Assembly: GCA_003224055.1 (NCBI GenBank)
Contig: QHYE01000010.1
Coordinates: 1 to 56,531 of the forward strand
Source: Acidobacteriota bacterium
GTDB lineage: Bacteria > Acidobacteriota > Terriglobia > Acidiferrales > UBA7541
Direction of reading: 5' to 3'
Length of the DNA stretch: 56,531 nucleotides
The position numbers were made by a program, and so were the translations under genes. This document shows, in pieces, positions 36,207 to 46,039 of this stretch. A model generated the notes under the pieces. The model saw nothing but the letters and a program-made list of their open reading frames with translations, was not told where the DNA came from and did not search any database. Each line of letters opens with the position of its first letter. The stretch's first letter is position 1.

Positions 36207-37703
36207 TCAGTCTGCGGCGCTGGCTTGTTTTGCCTTTGCGATAACCGATTCGATATTCAGGCCCAGCCCCTTCGCCACGCCCTTCCCATAAGCCGGATCG
36301 GCCTTGTAGAAATGCTGGAGCTGCAGCTCTTGAATGCGTTGCGGCACGCCATTGCCGAGGCTGGAGACGATATTGTCGATCAGCCGCTGCCTGGCGTCCG
36401 CGGGCATAAGCCGGAAGAGATTGCCCGGCTGCGTATAGTAATCACTGTCGAGGCGATGATCGTGCCGCGCTACGGTTCCGCTCAAGGCATGCGGCCGTTC
36501 GACGTAGGACCGGTCTTGCGTCGGGCCGCCGAAGCTGTTCGGCTCGTAGCTTACCGCCGAGCCGCCGTTTCCGTCAAAGCGCATCGCGCCGTCTTTGTTG
36601 TAGGTGTGGTACGGGCACTGCGGCTTGTTCACCGGAAGGGAATCGTAGTTGACGCCCAGCCGGTAGCGGTGCGCATCGGGATAGGAAATCAATCGCGCCT
36701 GCAACATTTTGTCCGGTGAAAAACCCATGCCGGGCACGACATTGCGAGGTTCAAACGCGGCTTGCTCGACTTCCGCGAAATAATTTTCCGGATTGCGGTT
36801 CAACTCCAGCTCGCCGACCTCATGCAGCGGGTAGTCCTTGTGCGGCCACACCTTCGTCAGGTCGAAAGGGTTGATGTGATAGGTTTCCGCCTCTTTTTCC
36901 GGCATGATCTGAACGCTCACGCGCCACTTGGGGAAGTCCCCTTTCGCGATGGCATGGAAAAGATCGCGCTGAGAGTAATCGGGATCGGTTCCCTCAAGTG
37001 CGCCGGCTTGCTCGCGAAAGAAGTTCTTGATCCCTTGCTTGGTCTTGCAGTGCCACTTCACGTAGAAGAGTTCATTTTTCGCATTGATCAGGCTGAACGT
37101 GTGGCTGCTGTAGCCGTTCATGTGACGGTAGCCGTCCGGGGTTCCGCGGTCGGAGAAGAGAATCGTGACCTGATGCAGCGACTCCGGCGAGAGCGACCAG
37201 AAATCCCACATCATCGTGGGAGATTTGAGATTGGTTTGAGGGTCGCGCTTCTGGGTGTGGATGAAATCCCCGAATTTCAGCGGGTCGCGAATAAAAAACA
37301 CCGGCGTGTTGTTGCCGGTCATGTCCCAGTTGCCTTCTTCCGTGTAAAACTTCAGCGCAAACCCGCGTGGGTCGCGCGCCGTGTCTGCCGAACCCTTTTC
37401 GCCGCCGACGGTCGAAAACCGGATGAAGGTCGGGGTCTTTTTGCCGACCGCGTTGAACAGTTTCGCCGTGGTGTACTTCGTGATTTCTGCGTTGGTACAG
37501 ACGAAATGCCCGTGAGCGCCCGAGCCCTTGGCATGCACCACGCGTTCCGGGATTCTCTCCCGGTTGAAGTGCGCCATCTTTTCGAACAGCAGAAAATCTT
37601 CGAAGACCACCGGCCCGCGCGGCCCCACGGTCAGCGAATTCTGGTTGTCGCCCACGGGACGGCCCGCATCCGTGGTCATGATTTTCTTTTTCTCTTCCGG
37701 CAT
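36207..37703 (-). CDS. Catalase, heme-dependent monofunctional
   Basis: 498 residues of the small-subunit (clade 3-type) catalase family. Visible motifs: [44 protein letters not shown] with the active-site His57, [32 protein letters not shown], the distal Asn in [12 protein letters not shown], and the proximal heme ligand region [16 protein letters not shown] with Tyr. It breaks hydrogen peroxide into water and oxygen in the cytoplasm. GAGGAGGATTC precedes the ATG. The gene diverges from an OxyR gene across 126 bases, which points to peroxide-controlled expression. Confidence 0.96.
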   Translation of the reverse strand: MPEEKKKIMTTDAGRPVGDNQNSLTVGPRGPVVFEDFLLFEKMAHFNRERIPERVVHAKGSGAHGHFVCTNAEITKYTTAKLFNAVGKKTPTFIRFSTVGGEKGSADTARDPRGFALKFYTEEGNWDMTGNNTPVFFIRDPLKFGDFIHTQKRDPQTNLKSPTMMWDFWSLSPESLHQVTILFSDRGTPDGYRHMNGYSSHTFSLINAKNELFYVKWHCKTKQGIKNFFREQAGALEGTDPDYSQRDLFHAIAKGDFPKWRVSVQIMPEKEAETYHINPFDLTKVWPHKDYPLHEVGELELNRNPENYFAEVEQAAFEPRNVVPGMGFSPDKMLQARLISYPDAHRYRLGVNYDSLPVNKPQCPYHTYNKDGAMRFDGNGGSAVSYEPNSFGGPTQDRSYVERPHALSGTVARHDHRLDSDYYTQPGNLFRLMPADARQRLIDNIVSSLGNGVPQRIQELQLQHFYKADPAYGKGVAKGLGLNIESVIAKAKQASAAD

Positions 37704-37783
37704 GAATCCTCCTCAGTTCGATCGCAGCGGACGCGCAAAGCGAGCCGACTCTGATCGCAACTGCAAGAGTAGAGGTCCTCGAC

Positions 37784-37831
37784 CTATACATCCAATATAT
37801 AGTTCGGATACGATGGATAGGCATAGCCTAT
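37784..37831. promoter_or_regulatory. OxyR/LysR-type binding sites
   Basis: Between catalase and oxyR are two palindromes. ATAG-N7-CTAT at 37817-37831 overlaps the oxyR start codon and matches the OxyR half-site pattern. CTATA (37784-37788) and TATAG (37798-37802) form a second inverted repeat about 30 bases to the left, on the catalase side. This arrangement fits autorepression of oxyR and peroxide activation of catalase. Confidence 0.5.
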
Positions 37832-38699
37832 GGAGCTCCATCAACTTCGCTACTTCTGCGCCGTCGCCGAAACCGGCAGCTTCAGCCGCGCCGCGGAGCA
37901 ATCTCATGTCGCTCAGCCGTCGCTTTCGCAGCAGATCATCAAGCTCGAGGAGGAACTGGGCGCCCGCCTTTTCGATCGCCTTGGCCGGTCGGTTCGGCTT
38001 ACCGAGCTCGGAAAGATCTTTCTTCCCCGCGCGCGCGCAGTCCTTCGCGAGCTGGAAGCCGCCAAGGGCGATGTCGTCGAGCGCAAGGATTTCGTTGGCG
38101 GCCCCGTGACGGTCGGAGTCATTCCCACGGTCGGCCCGTATTTCCTGCCGCGCGTCCTGACATCCTTCTCGCGCAAATTCCCGCAAGTTCGGTTTACCGT
38201 CGTTGAAGAAATCACGCCCGTACTTCTCGATCGGCTCCGCGCGGGAGCCATCGACGTTGCCATCCTCGCGCTTCCCATCCGGGGCCACGAATTCGAAACA
38301 AAGCCGTTGCTCACCGAGCGCCTCTTCGCCGCGCTTCCCAAAAATCACCGGCTCGCTAAGCGCACCGCACTCTCACTGAGAGACCTCCGCTCCGAACCTT
38401 TCCTGCTGCTGCGTGACGGCCATTGCTTCCGAGACACGGCCGTTGCCGCCTGCGACCGCGCGCGCCTTCATCCCCAGGTCATTTTCGAAAGCGGCCAATT
38501 CAGTAGTCTGCTCAGCATGGTCGGCGCCGGTATGGGGGTTTCCATCGTTCCGGAAATGGCCGTCGAACGGAAATCGCAGTGCCGTTACGTCCATATCGCG
38601 GATGAGCAAGCGACCCGCACCATCGGCACGGTCGTCCTCCGCGGTCGCTCCCTGACCCGCGCGCACCAAGCCTTTCTCTCTCATCTTCACAGAGATTGA
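37830..38699 (+). CDS. oxyR: OxyR, peroxide-sensing LysR-type regulator
   Basis: 289 residues. The LysR helix-turn-helix is at residues 1-60 (MELHQLRYFCAVAETGSFSRAAEQSHVAQPSLSQQI). The effector domain contains LLRDGHCFRDTAVAAC, placing Cys199 and Cys208 at exactly the positions of the redox cysteines of E. coli OxyR. This makes it a true peroxide sensor rather than another LysR regulator. Oxidation forms a disulfide and turns on genes such as the adjacent divergent catalase gene. The Kef-like antiporter starts 62 bases downstream on the same strand. Confidence 0.93.
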   Translation: MELHQLRYFCAVAETGSFSRAAEQSHVAQPSLSQQIIKLEEELGARLFDRLGRSVRLTELGKIFLPRARAVLRELEAAKGDVVERKDFVGGPVTVGVIPTVGPYFLPRVLTSFSRKFPQVRFTVVEEITPVLLDRLRAGAIDVAILALPIRGHEFETKPLLTERLFAALPKNHRLAKRTALSLRDLRSEPFLLLRDGHCFRDTAVAACDRARLHPQVIFESGQFSSLLSMVGAGMGVSIVPEMAVERKSQCRYVHIADEQATRTIGTVVLRGRSLTRAHQAFLSHLHRD

Positions 38700-38761
38700 C
38701 CGCCTTCTCGTCCCGGTGATGCTAGACTTCCATTTCGCTAAACGGACATGGAGTAAACCTG

Positions 38762-39940
38762 ATGGTCGCGCACACTCTGATTTTTCGCGACATCGCCATG
38801 GTATTTACCGCGGCGCTCATCTGCGGTCTTTTGGCGTGGCGGCTGCGCCAGCCGCTAATTCTCGGCTACGTTCTCGCCGGCCTCATTCTCAGTCCGTTTA
38901 CTCCCGGCCTGCGCGTGCACGACGTTCATACGTTTGAAATCATGGCCGAAATCGGCGTCATCTTGCTGATGTTTTCGGTCGGCATCGAATTCTCCATCCC
39001 TGATCTTCTTCGCGTGAAGTGGGTGGCGCTGGCCGGCGCTCCTCTGGGAATTCTTCTCTCCATCGCGCTCGGTGTGGGCGCAGGAATGCTCATGGGGTGG
39101 CCGCTCCTGCAGGGGATCGCGGTTGGCAGCATCATCTGCGTGGCCAGCACGATGGTGATGATGCGGCTGCTCATGGACCGCGGCGAACTCTCCACTGAAG
39201 CCGGCCGCGTGATGATCACGCTGACGCTCGTCGAAGATCTCGCCGTCATTATTCTGACCGTGATCCTGCCCGGTCTTGCCGCTTCAGATGGCGCGAACTA
39301 TGGTCAGGTCGCGTGGAAGATCGGAAAAGCGCTGCTCCTTCTTGTCCCCGTAGTGCTCGCGGGCTGGAAGCTGATTCCTGGTCTGCTCGCTCGATTCGCG
39401 AAAACTTGCAACGACGAAATCTCGCTGCTGCTCACGCTCACGATTTGCCTGACGATCGCCGCAATCACGGAAGCGATCGGCTTGTCGCTGGCCCTCGGGG
39501 CTTTCCTCGCGGGGCTACTGCTTGGCAGCTCCGAGTTCGCTCACAAGATGGCGCAGCAAACGCTTCCCATCCGCGACGCGTTCGTTGCCCTGTTTTTTGT
39601 CACGGTGGGGATGCTCATTGACCCAAGCACGTGGCTCGCCAGTTGGCGGGTGCTGGCTCTGCTTGTCGGGCTTATCCTCGTAGGGAAGTTCCTCATCTGG
39701 ACAGGTGTCGTGCGCATCTTCGCCTACTCCTGGCAGACCGCTGTGAAAGTCGGCATCGGGCTTACCCAGATCGGCGAGTTCTCTTTCATCCTCGCCCAGG
39801 TTGCGCTCCATGCGGGACTCATTACCTCGGAAATCTACAACGCCACGCTCGCTGCGTCGCTGGTTACCATCCTCGCGAACGCCACACTTTTCAAATTCGT
39901 TCCTCAAGCGGGACCTGCGAAAACACTCGCGGCCGCTTGA
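38762..39940 (+). CDS. Kef-type cation:proton antiporter (CPA2)
   Basis: 392 residues with about 12 hydrophobic membrane segments. CPA2 landmarks include GYVLAGLILSPFTPGL, EIGVILLMFSVGIEFS, LVEDLAVIILTVILPGL, LSLALGAFLAGLLLGSSEF and RDAFVALFFVTVGMLIDP. It is a monovalent cation (K+ or Na+)/H+ exchanger in the inner membrane. Unlike KefB/KefC it ends right after the transmembrane part and has no TrkA-N (RCK) nucleotide-binding domain, so it is not gated that way. Position right behind oxyR suggests shared transcription in oxidative stress, an inference from spacing only. Confidence 0.88.
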   Translation: MVAHTLIFRDIAMVFTAALICGLLAWRLRQPLILGYVLAGLILSPFTPGLRVHDVHTFEIMAEIGVILLMFSVGIEFSIPDLLRVKWVALAGAPLGILLSIALGVGAGMLMGWPLLQGIAVGSIICVASTMVMMRLLMDRGELSTEAGRVMITLTLVEDLAVIILTVILPGLAASDGANYGQVAWKIGKALLLLVPVVLAGWKLIPGLLARFAKTCNDEISLLLTLTICLTIAAITEAIGLSLALGAFLAGLLLGSSEFAHKMAQQTLPIRDAFVALFFVTVGMLIDPSTWLASWRVLALLVGLILVGKFLIWTGVVRIFAYSWQTAVKVGIGLTQIGEFSFILAQVALHAGLITSEIYNATLAASLVTILANATLFKFVPQAGPAKTLAAA

Positions 39941-40221
39941 CTGCCAGACAAACAAAATTACGAAATCTACAGAAAATCGGGAATCCTCGTTGCGAGCCAG
40001 CCATTTCAGCAGCGACTCTAAGGGGAGATGAACTTGGTGGAGTCGATGGGATTGGAATTCACCAGCGATATGGAAACAAAAGAGTTTTGCGGGGCAAGTC
40101 GGCCTTCTAAGAATGTTTTCTGCAACACGTCGGTCGAGAGTTTCTGTGAATGATCAGGACGACACCATATCGCAAGCAATTCAGAAACCAGAAGAACAAT
40201 CCTTGATGATAGCTAACGAGA

Positions 40222-41478
40222 TCACTGGTCTTTCTTCATCCTAGACTGCGCAGATTTCCCTTCGAGCAACACCACTTGCTGGTCCAAATACACGGCTGTG
40301 AACTTCTTGTCGCCGTCTATTTTCAGTGCGGATGGTTTACCACCATGGTAATAGCTGGACAGCATGCCAGTATCAATGAGCATCATTTTTCCGCCGACGC
40401 GGGGTCGGATGCGGGCCGTTCTTTGAACTGTGTGGCCCACGACAATGTTTGTGGCGTTGTAAGCCCCTAGGATTTTTTCCACCTTCGAGACACCCTCTTC
40501 TTCGCTCCATTGGTCATAAGCGCGATACCAAAGCGGACCATCCTCGCGTACGCAAAGCCAGCTGCCTAGTGCAAGAAATTGTTCGATCCTGGATTGGCGT
40601 GGCTCGTTCGACAGCGTACGCTGCTTGCGCTCAGCAATCAGTTCTGCTTGTGCAACTGCAATCGCTTCTTGTAGAGTGAAGAACGGCAAAAGCACGTTCT
40701 CGTCCGCCAGATATTGGCGGGCCTCATCGTATTGGTGAATCTCGCTGCGAATGCGGTCGTTGATCTGATCAAGTTTTAGCGAAGTCAGATCAGGGTTGAT
40801 TCCACCGTGCAAGAAGATGACCCCACCAATCTTGGCCAGTGCAGACCGCTGCCGCAGCCACTTCCCGTAAATTCCGTTAGGGCTAAAGGCATCGCGATGC
40901 TCGATGAATCCTAGCGGGTGCCTCGTCATCCACTCCGTTTCGGTTTCCGGTAGCACCGGCTGGTTTAGTTCCGCCAAGAGCTGCGGATGATCCTTACGCC
41001 AGGCCATGTATTTCTGAAAAGCATTTGTTTGGCGTTTTTCGGACTCGCTATCCACAAAACTTGCGTAATTCCCTGCAGAGACGTACCGAAGGTCACCCAT
41101 GAGATTCATCACTTCGTGGTTGCCCAACAGGCTCACGACCTGGCCGCCAGCCTTCGCCGCCTGGTCATCGAGCGATATCATCAAATCCAAAACTTCGCGC
41201 GGCTTTGGTCCGCGATCTATGAGATCTCCAAGTTGAACGAAGGTGGCTTTGCCGCCCGTCCAGTGGTGCTGCTCGTCGATGAGCTCTACTCTTTGCAAAA
41301 TGGCGCAGAAGTCGTCGAAGTCTCCGTGGACGTCCCCGATGGCCACCAGTAATGGGTCAGAGTTCGGCGGTGCCGTTGCTGCCGCGGGCAGCAGGTTAGT
41401 AAGGGCAAGCAGCACCACAGTTAGGAAATATGTATTTTGAAAAATACGAAATGCGAGGCGAGACAATCTCACCTTCAT
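40222..41478 (-). CDS. Secreted metallophosphoesterase (Shewanella-like phosphatase type)
   Basis: About 418 residues with a signal peptide (FRIFQNTYFLTVVLLALTNLLPAAATA). The calcineurin-like metal motifs are complete: GDVHGD, GDLIDRGP, GNHEVMN, a His in FLHGGINPD and VVGHTVQ. The sequence style is that of PPP-family Ser/Thr or Tyr phosphatases of the Shewanella-like group, acting in the periplasm. ATG 41478 is preferred as it starts the signal peptide; an in-frame ATG at 41520 would add a polar 14-residue prefix. The 281 bases between it and the antiporter hold nothing I can identify. Confidence 0.85.
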   Translation of the reverse strand: MKVRLSRLAFRIFQNTYFLTVVLLALTNLLPAAATAPPNSDPLLVAIGDVHGDFDDFCAILQRVELIDEQHHWTGGKATFVQLGDLIDRGPKPREVLDLMISLDDQAAKAGGQVVSLLGNHEVMNLMGDLRYVSAGNYASFVDSESEKRQTNAFQKYMAWRKDHPQLLAELNQPVLPETETEWMTRHPLGFIEHRDAFSPNGIYGKWLRQRSALAKIGGVIFLHGGINPDLTSLKLDQINDRIRSEIHQYDEARQYLADENVLLPFFTLQEAIAVAQAELIAERKQRTLSNEPRQSRIEQFLALGSWLCVREDGPLWYRAYDQWSEEEGVSKVEKILGAYNATNIVVGHTVQRTARIRPRVGGKMMLIDTGMLSSYYHGGKPSALKIDGDKKFTAVYLDQQVVLLEGKSAQSRMKKDQ

Positions 41479-41639
41479 GTGCTGGCAGCTCTCTGAGTTA
41501 ATTTTTTTGTTGTTTGTCAAAGGCCAAATGGGTGCCCCCCATATTGGGGCATCTTAGGCTTCCCGCAACGGGTAAGTCAACCAAGCCCGCGGCTCTCCAG
41601 AGGATCAAAAGATAGCCGAATATGGACGCCCTGGATAGA

Positions 41640-41740
41640 GAATAGACTCACCGGACAATTCGGTATCAGAGCTGGACCTCAAAGCACGCGGGAACGCACG
41701 TGATTTCTATCCCAACAAGCCCGCTCCGCGCCATCGCGCT
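41640..41740 (+). pseudogene. Decayed fragment of a TPR-VWA gene
   Basis: The bases around 41655-41705 read TCGGTATCAGAGCTGGACCT and on, encoding SVSELDLKARGNAR. This closely matches SVSKLDLKAPGNAR within the neighbouring TPR-VWA protein (DNA near 42075-42120), and similarity extends back over AGACTC-ACCGGACAATTCGG against AGTCTCCCGATATTTCAG. The fragment has no start or continuation and lies in the gap before that gene. It is a remnant of a duplication in the same orientation. Confidence 0.6.
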
Positions 41741-41859
41741 ACCCGACCGGCCCAGGCATTTCTACAAAGCGACTGTCCTGCCAAGCAATTCGGAGCTATA
41801 CTTCATTTCATAAGTTTCTCTGATCTCCTCCCAATATGACTCCTGTGAGGCGAAATTCC

Positions 41860-43692
41860 ATGTTTCGTCGTCGAGTGTGGCGGGCCTTGCTCCTTGCCGG
41901 ACTTACTTGGCTCATGGGTGCCGGTATTGCGGCTGCTCAACTATTTAGTGTGGCGTCCCAAGGCGATAAGTTTGGCGGCGGCCTCACTAGTTTGAGCGCG
42001 CTACAAACGGCGAAGATGGACTCCGCCATATTCCAATTCTATACTTCAGAGGCTTCTCCCTTAGAGTCTCCCGATATTTCAGTATCGAAGCTGGATCTCA
42101 AAGCACCCGGGAACGCGCGGAAAGAATACGGAAAAGGCTATCTGCAATTGTTGCGAAAGGACTTGCAAGGGGCCATCGATCATCTGGCGCGCGCAGTCTC
42201 TATTTATCCGAGTTTCGTGGCAGCGCATAACGCGCTGGGAATCGCGTATCTTAATCTCGGTCAGATCCAGCAGGCGCGTGACGAATTTGCAAGAGCGATC
42301 GCGCTCGACGACCACCTGCCCAACTCGTACTTGAATCTAGGATGCGCCCAGTTGGAGCTTCAACAGTACCCTGAGGCAGTAGAGTCCCTGAAGAAGGCCT
42401 CATCGATTGCGCCGCTTGATGTTCCGGTACTCACGGCTTTGACTTACGCAGAGTTTAAGAACCGTGACTATCCTGCTGTGATCGCGACCGCACGTCACGT
42501 GCATAACCATAAGCATCAAGACGCTGCCTTGGTGCATTTGCTTGCTGCTGGGGCGTGGGAAGCGCAACACAACCTAAACGAAGCGCAAGGTGAGATGGAC
42601 ATTTTGCTGGGTGAAGATCCAAAGTCGCCCTTATCCGGCCAGTTTCGACAAATTCTCGATCAGATCAAGGCAGAAAAAGTCAGCCTGGCGCAGGTCAAGC
42701 GGCATCCGGCTGATCCGTCCCCTTCATTGTCCAGTGCTCTGCCTCCCCTAAATGCAGAGGTGGTATCGCCGCAGATCCGGCAAGCTTCACAGGGCAACTC
42801 GCGGTCTGAGCAATCCGACGAGGATGTTGCCCACCAAGTTATCCGATTCCAAGTCCAAGAGGTTGCGATGTTGTTCGCCGCAACCGATCACGGAAAGTCC
42901 GTGACCAACCTCAGCCTTTCCGACATCGAAATTCGCGACGACAACCAGCCTCCGGAGACCATCCTCGGATTCCACAATGTCACTCAGCTTCCCTTGCGTA
43001 TCGGACTCATCATCGATATGAGCAACTCCATAATCGATCGATTTTCGTTTGAACAGGGCGCTGCCAGCAAGTTTTTGGAAACGGTGGTCACGGACAAGAG
43101 CGACCTTTCCTTTGTGATTGGCTTCAATAATTCTGTGTTCCTTGTGCAGGACTTCACGCCAGACCAAACGCTCACAGCTCGCGCAATTACACAACTTGCA
43201 CCCGGCGGTGGAACCGCTCTGTGGGACGCGGTTGCCTTCGCGGCGGACAAGCTGGCCCGTCCCGAATTACAACCCGTTGCCCGAATTCTCGTTGTGATCA
43301 GTGATGGCGATGACAACTCGAGCAGTGCTTCACTCCAAGAAGCCATCTGGGCAGCCCAGCGGGGCCAGGTCGCGATCTATGCAGTGAGCACCAAGGAAGG
43401 CTCCAACAACGAATCCAACCCATTGCTTGGAAATCGCGCGTTGAAAACATTGTCAGAACAGACGGGCGGCACCAGCTTTACACCTGGCTCCCTCGGCGGC
43501 CTCACTCGAAGTCTTGCCGACCTTCAGCAAGTCCTCCGCGGCCGCTATTTGGTCTACTACAGGCCCGCTTCCTCCAAGCCGGACGGACGATACCACGCCG
43601 TAGACATCAAGGCTGAAAAAGACGGCCACAAGCTGAAAGTCTACGCGCGCAAAGGCTACTATGCCTCGGCGCTGCTGGACGCTGGAATCTAG
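41860..43692 (+). CDS. TPR and VWFA-related secreted protein
   Basis: About 610 residues: signal peptide (FRRRVWRALLLAGLTWLMGAGIAAAQ), tetratricopeptide repeats in the first half (QGAIDHLARAVSIYPSFVAAHNALGIAYLNLG, QARDEFARAIALDDHLPNSYLNLG, PEAVESLKKASSIAPLD), then a VWA domain (about residues 350-560). The VWA metal site has IIDMSNSI (D-x-S-x-S), VVISDGDDN and AIYAVSTKE, and the family ending GRYLVYYRPAS, YHAVDIKAEKDGHKLKVYARKGYYA. It is probably periplasmic or surface-exposed, mediating protein contacts. ATG 41860 is chosen for GAGG nine bases upstream and for the signal peptide; 41836 is an alternative. Confidence 0.85.
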   Translation: MFRRRVWRALLLAGLTWLMGAGIAAAQLFSVASQGDKFGGGLTSLSALQTAKMDSAIFQFYTSEASPLESPDISVSKLDLKAPGNARKEYGKGYLQLLRKDLQGAIDHLARAVSIYPSFVAAHNALGIAYLNLGQIQQARDEFARAIALDDHLPNSYLNLGCAQLELQQYPEAVESLKKASSIAPLDVPVLTALTYAEFKNRDYPAVIATARHVHNHKHQDAALVHLLAAGAWEAQHNLNEAQGEMDILLGEDPKSPLSGQFRQILDQIKAEKVSLAQVKRHPADPSPSLSSALPPLNAEVVSPQIRQASQGNSRSEQSDEDVAHQVIRFQVQEVAMLFAATDHGKSVTNLSLSDIEIRDDNQPPETILGFHNVTQLPLRIGLIIDMSNSIIDRFSFEQGAASKFLETVVTDKSDLSFVIGFNNSVFLVQDFTPDQTLTARAITQLAPGGGTALWDAVAFAADKLARPELQPVARILVVISDGDDNSSSASLQEAIWAAQRGQVAIYAVSTKEGSNNESNPLLGNRALKTLSEQTGGTSFTPGSLGGLTRSLADLQQVLRGRYLVYYRPASSKPDGRYHAVDIKAEKDGHKLKVYARKGYYASALLDAGI

Positions 43693-43886
43693 TTCAACCG
43701 GAAAGCGCCTGCGCAGATAGGTGCGCGCCGCCGTCAGTCTCTCCTCCGAGCTCTCGCGCTCCAGTGGGGGCCAGATGTCTATCCCGGCGGGCAAAGATGA
43801 CAATTGCTTGACTATAAAAATGGGTATAAGACTACAGTCGTAGATCTTTTCGCACGCCTGAGTCAGGAGGCGGCGTAATTCCTACA

Positions 43887-44330
43887 ATGGACTACCACTC
43901 CATGCTCGCGGTTGCTCTTGCGGAAGCGTGCCGTGGCCTCAAAGAAGGCGGCATTCCCATCGGTGCTGCCATTTTCAATCAGACGGGCAAGTTGATCGGC
44001 GCTGGACACAATCGCCGCGTGCAGCAAGGAGATCCGTCCGTGCATGGGGAGACAGATGCGTTCCGAAACGCAGGCCGGCAAAAAAGCTACCGCAAGCTGA
44101 TCATGGTGACGACGCTCGCGCCCTGTTGGTATTGCAGTGGTTTGGTGCGCCAGTTTGGGTTTGGCACCGTGGTAGTTGGAGAGAGCAGGAACTTTCAGGG
44201 TGGGATCGATTGGTTGCGTTCCTTGGGAGTGCAGGTGATCGATCTCGACTCGCAGGAGTGCGTTTCGCTGCTTGCGGACTATATTCGCGCTTGTCCTACC
44301 GTGTGGAATGAAGACATCGGCGAAGAATAG
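43887..44330 (+). CDS. Cytosine deaminase-like nucleoside/base deaminase
   Basis: 147 residues of the cytidine-deaminase-like fold. Zinc and catalytic residues are His53 and Glu55 in VHGETDAFRNAG, and Cys80 and Cys83 in LAPCWYCSGLV. The spacing, the TDAFRNAG and TTLAPCWYCSGL sequences and the GESRNFQGGIDWLRSLGV tail resemble the yeast-type (FCY1) cytosine deaminase rather than the E. coli CodA amidohydrolase. It would convert cytosine to uracil in the cytoplasm and so feeds the reductive pathway encoded by the genes that follow in the same direction. Confidence 0.85.
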   Translation: MDYHSMLAVALAEACRGLKEGGIPIGAAIFNQTGKLIGAGHNRRVQQGDPSVHGETDAFRNAGRQKSYRKLIMVTTLAPCWYCSGLVRQFGFGTVVVGESRNFQGGIDWLRSLGVQVIDLDSQECVSLLADYIRACPTVWNEDIGEE

Positions 44331-44537
44331 AACTTTCTGCTGCGGGCGTTGACGCTGCCGCGTTTGGGGAATCGCGAAATTAGCCCGTTGATCTGGATCC
44401 TGAGGTGGCTCTTTTTTCTGTGCTACGCGTTTCTCTGCGGCGTTTGGCGCTCCCTTAGCGTCACCCTTTCCAACAGTGGAATTTCCGGAACGCTTGCTAT
44501 AGGCTGACGCCTCATTCCGATTTTCCAGGGACAGAGG

Positions 44538-45935
44538 ATGGAACTCACACGGGTCGACGCGTCTCTCTACAATCCTGATTTAGCCCCGATCCCCCCGGAC
44601 AAGCGCTCTTGGGGCACCTACAATTATGCGTCGCTATGGGTGGCCATGAGCGTTTGCATTCCCACGTACATGCTGGCGTCTGGCTTGATTGCGGGCGGCA
44701 TGAGTTGGATTCAAGCGGTACTCACTATTCTTCTGGGCAATCTGATTGTGTTGATTCCCATGCTGCTGAATGCACACGCGGGCACGCGTTACGGCATCCC
44801 GTTTCCCGTATTCGTGCGCGCATCGTTTGGGGTGCGTGGAGCAAATATTCCTGCAATCTTGCGCGCGCTCGTAGCTTGTGGCTGGTTCGGTATCCAGGCA
44901 TGGATTGGCGGGCAGGCCATCTACTCGATGTTGCGAATCGTATGGCCCGGCGCAGCAAATCTTTCCGGCAGCAACTGGATCTGCTTCTTTCTCTTCTGGG
45001 CCATCAACATGATGGTGATCTGGCGCGGGATCGAAACGATCAAATTCCTCGAAGGGATTGGGGCGCCGTTCATGCTCGTGGTGGGATTGCTTCTTCTTTT
45101 CTGGATTACACGCAAAGCGGGTGGATTCGGCCCTGTGTTACACACGCCGAGCAAGTTTCATGATACGCCGGAACTTGTGCGCTTCTTCATTCCAGCGCTG
45201 ACCGGGATGGTCGGTTTTTGGGCCACCGTGGCGCTCAATATTCCGGACTTCACGCGCTATGCCAAATCGCAACGCGCACAAATGGTTGGACAAGCGCTTG
45301 GATTGCCCGCAGCGATGACGTTGTATTCATTCATCGGCGTCGCGGTCACGTCCGCATCGGCTTTGATTTTTGGCGAAGCAATCTGGGATCCGGTCGTCTT
45401 GCTCGGACGATTCAATCAGCCACTCGTCGCTCTGATCGCGCTGGTTGCTTTGCTTCTTGCCACGCTGAACACCAACGTTGCCGCCAACGTCGTGTCTCCT
45501 TCCAACGATTTCTCCAATTTGCGGCCTAATCTCATTTCCTTCCGGACCGGCGGCCTCATTACCGGCGTGGTTGGCATTTTGATGATGCCGTGGAGACTGC
45601 TTCGCGATTTCAGTTCGTACATTTTTGGCTGGCTGGTGGGTTGTTCGGCGCTGCTCGGACCAATTGCAGGGATCATGATTTGCGATTACTACGTGGTGCG
45701 GCGCCGCCAACTCGCCGTGGAGGATTTGTATCTTCGCGGTGGAGCGTATGAGTATCTGCATGGGTTCAACCCCAAGGCTATCCTGGCCTTGGTCGCGGGC
45801 GTCGCGATCGCGTTGATCGGCCTCGCGGTTCCAGCCGTGCGCTGGCTTTTCGACTATGCGTGGTTTGTCGGATTCGTCGTTTCCGGAGGGTTGTATTTTC
45901 TGTTGATGCAGAAGCAAGTCTCCGAGTTGAAGTAG
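44538..45935 (+). CDS. NCS1 family nucleobase:cation symporter
   Basis: 465 residues with about 12 membrane helices. NCS1 markers: NPDLAPIPPDKRSWGTYNYASLWVAMSVCIPTYMLAS near the N-terminus, GIPFPVFVRASFGVRGANIPAILRALVACGWFGIQAWIGG, and NPDFTRYAKSQ-like text as NIPDFTRYAKSQ. The family imports uracil, cytosine, allantoin or hydantoins with Na+ or H+. Given its place between the cytosine deaminase and dihydropyrimidine dehydrogenase genes, a pyrimidine base is the likely cargo. Confidence 0.9.
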   Translation: MELTRVDASLYNPDLAPIPPDKRSWGTYNYASLWVAMSVCIPTYMLASGLIAGGMSWIQAVLTILLGNLIVLIPMLLNAHAGTRYGIPFPVFVRASFGVRGANIPAILRALVACGWFGIQAWIGGQAIYSMLRIVWPGAANLSGSNWICFFLFWAINMMVIWRGIETIKFLEGIGAPFMLVVGLLLLFWITRKAGGFGPVLHTPSKFHDTPELVRFFIPALTGMVGFWATVALNIPDFTRYAKSQRAQMVGQALGLPAAMTLYSFIGVAVTSASALIFGEAIWDPVVLLGRFNQPLVALIALVALLLATLNTNVAANVVSPSNDFSNLRPNLISFRTGGLITGVVGILMMPWRLLRDFSSYIFGWLVGCSALLGPIAGIMICDYYVVRRRQLAVEDLYLRGGAYEYLHGFNPKAILALVAGVAIALIGLAVPAVRWLFDYAWFVGFVVSGGLYFLLMQKQVSELK

Positions 45936-46039
45936 CCTTTGCTTGCGGAATGTCTCTTGAAAGAAGTTGCATTCGCTTCTAACCTTTCTTCATCTCGTGC
46001 GGTGCATCTTATTGTGCGATTGGCGATCAGGAGGATGCG

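Noticed and set aside
43803-43835. A promoter in TTGACTATAAAAATGGGTATAAG before the cytosine deaminase
   Set aside because: The -35-like and -10-like hexamers are only 11 bases apart, too close for sigma70, and alternatives are weak.
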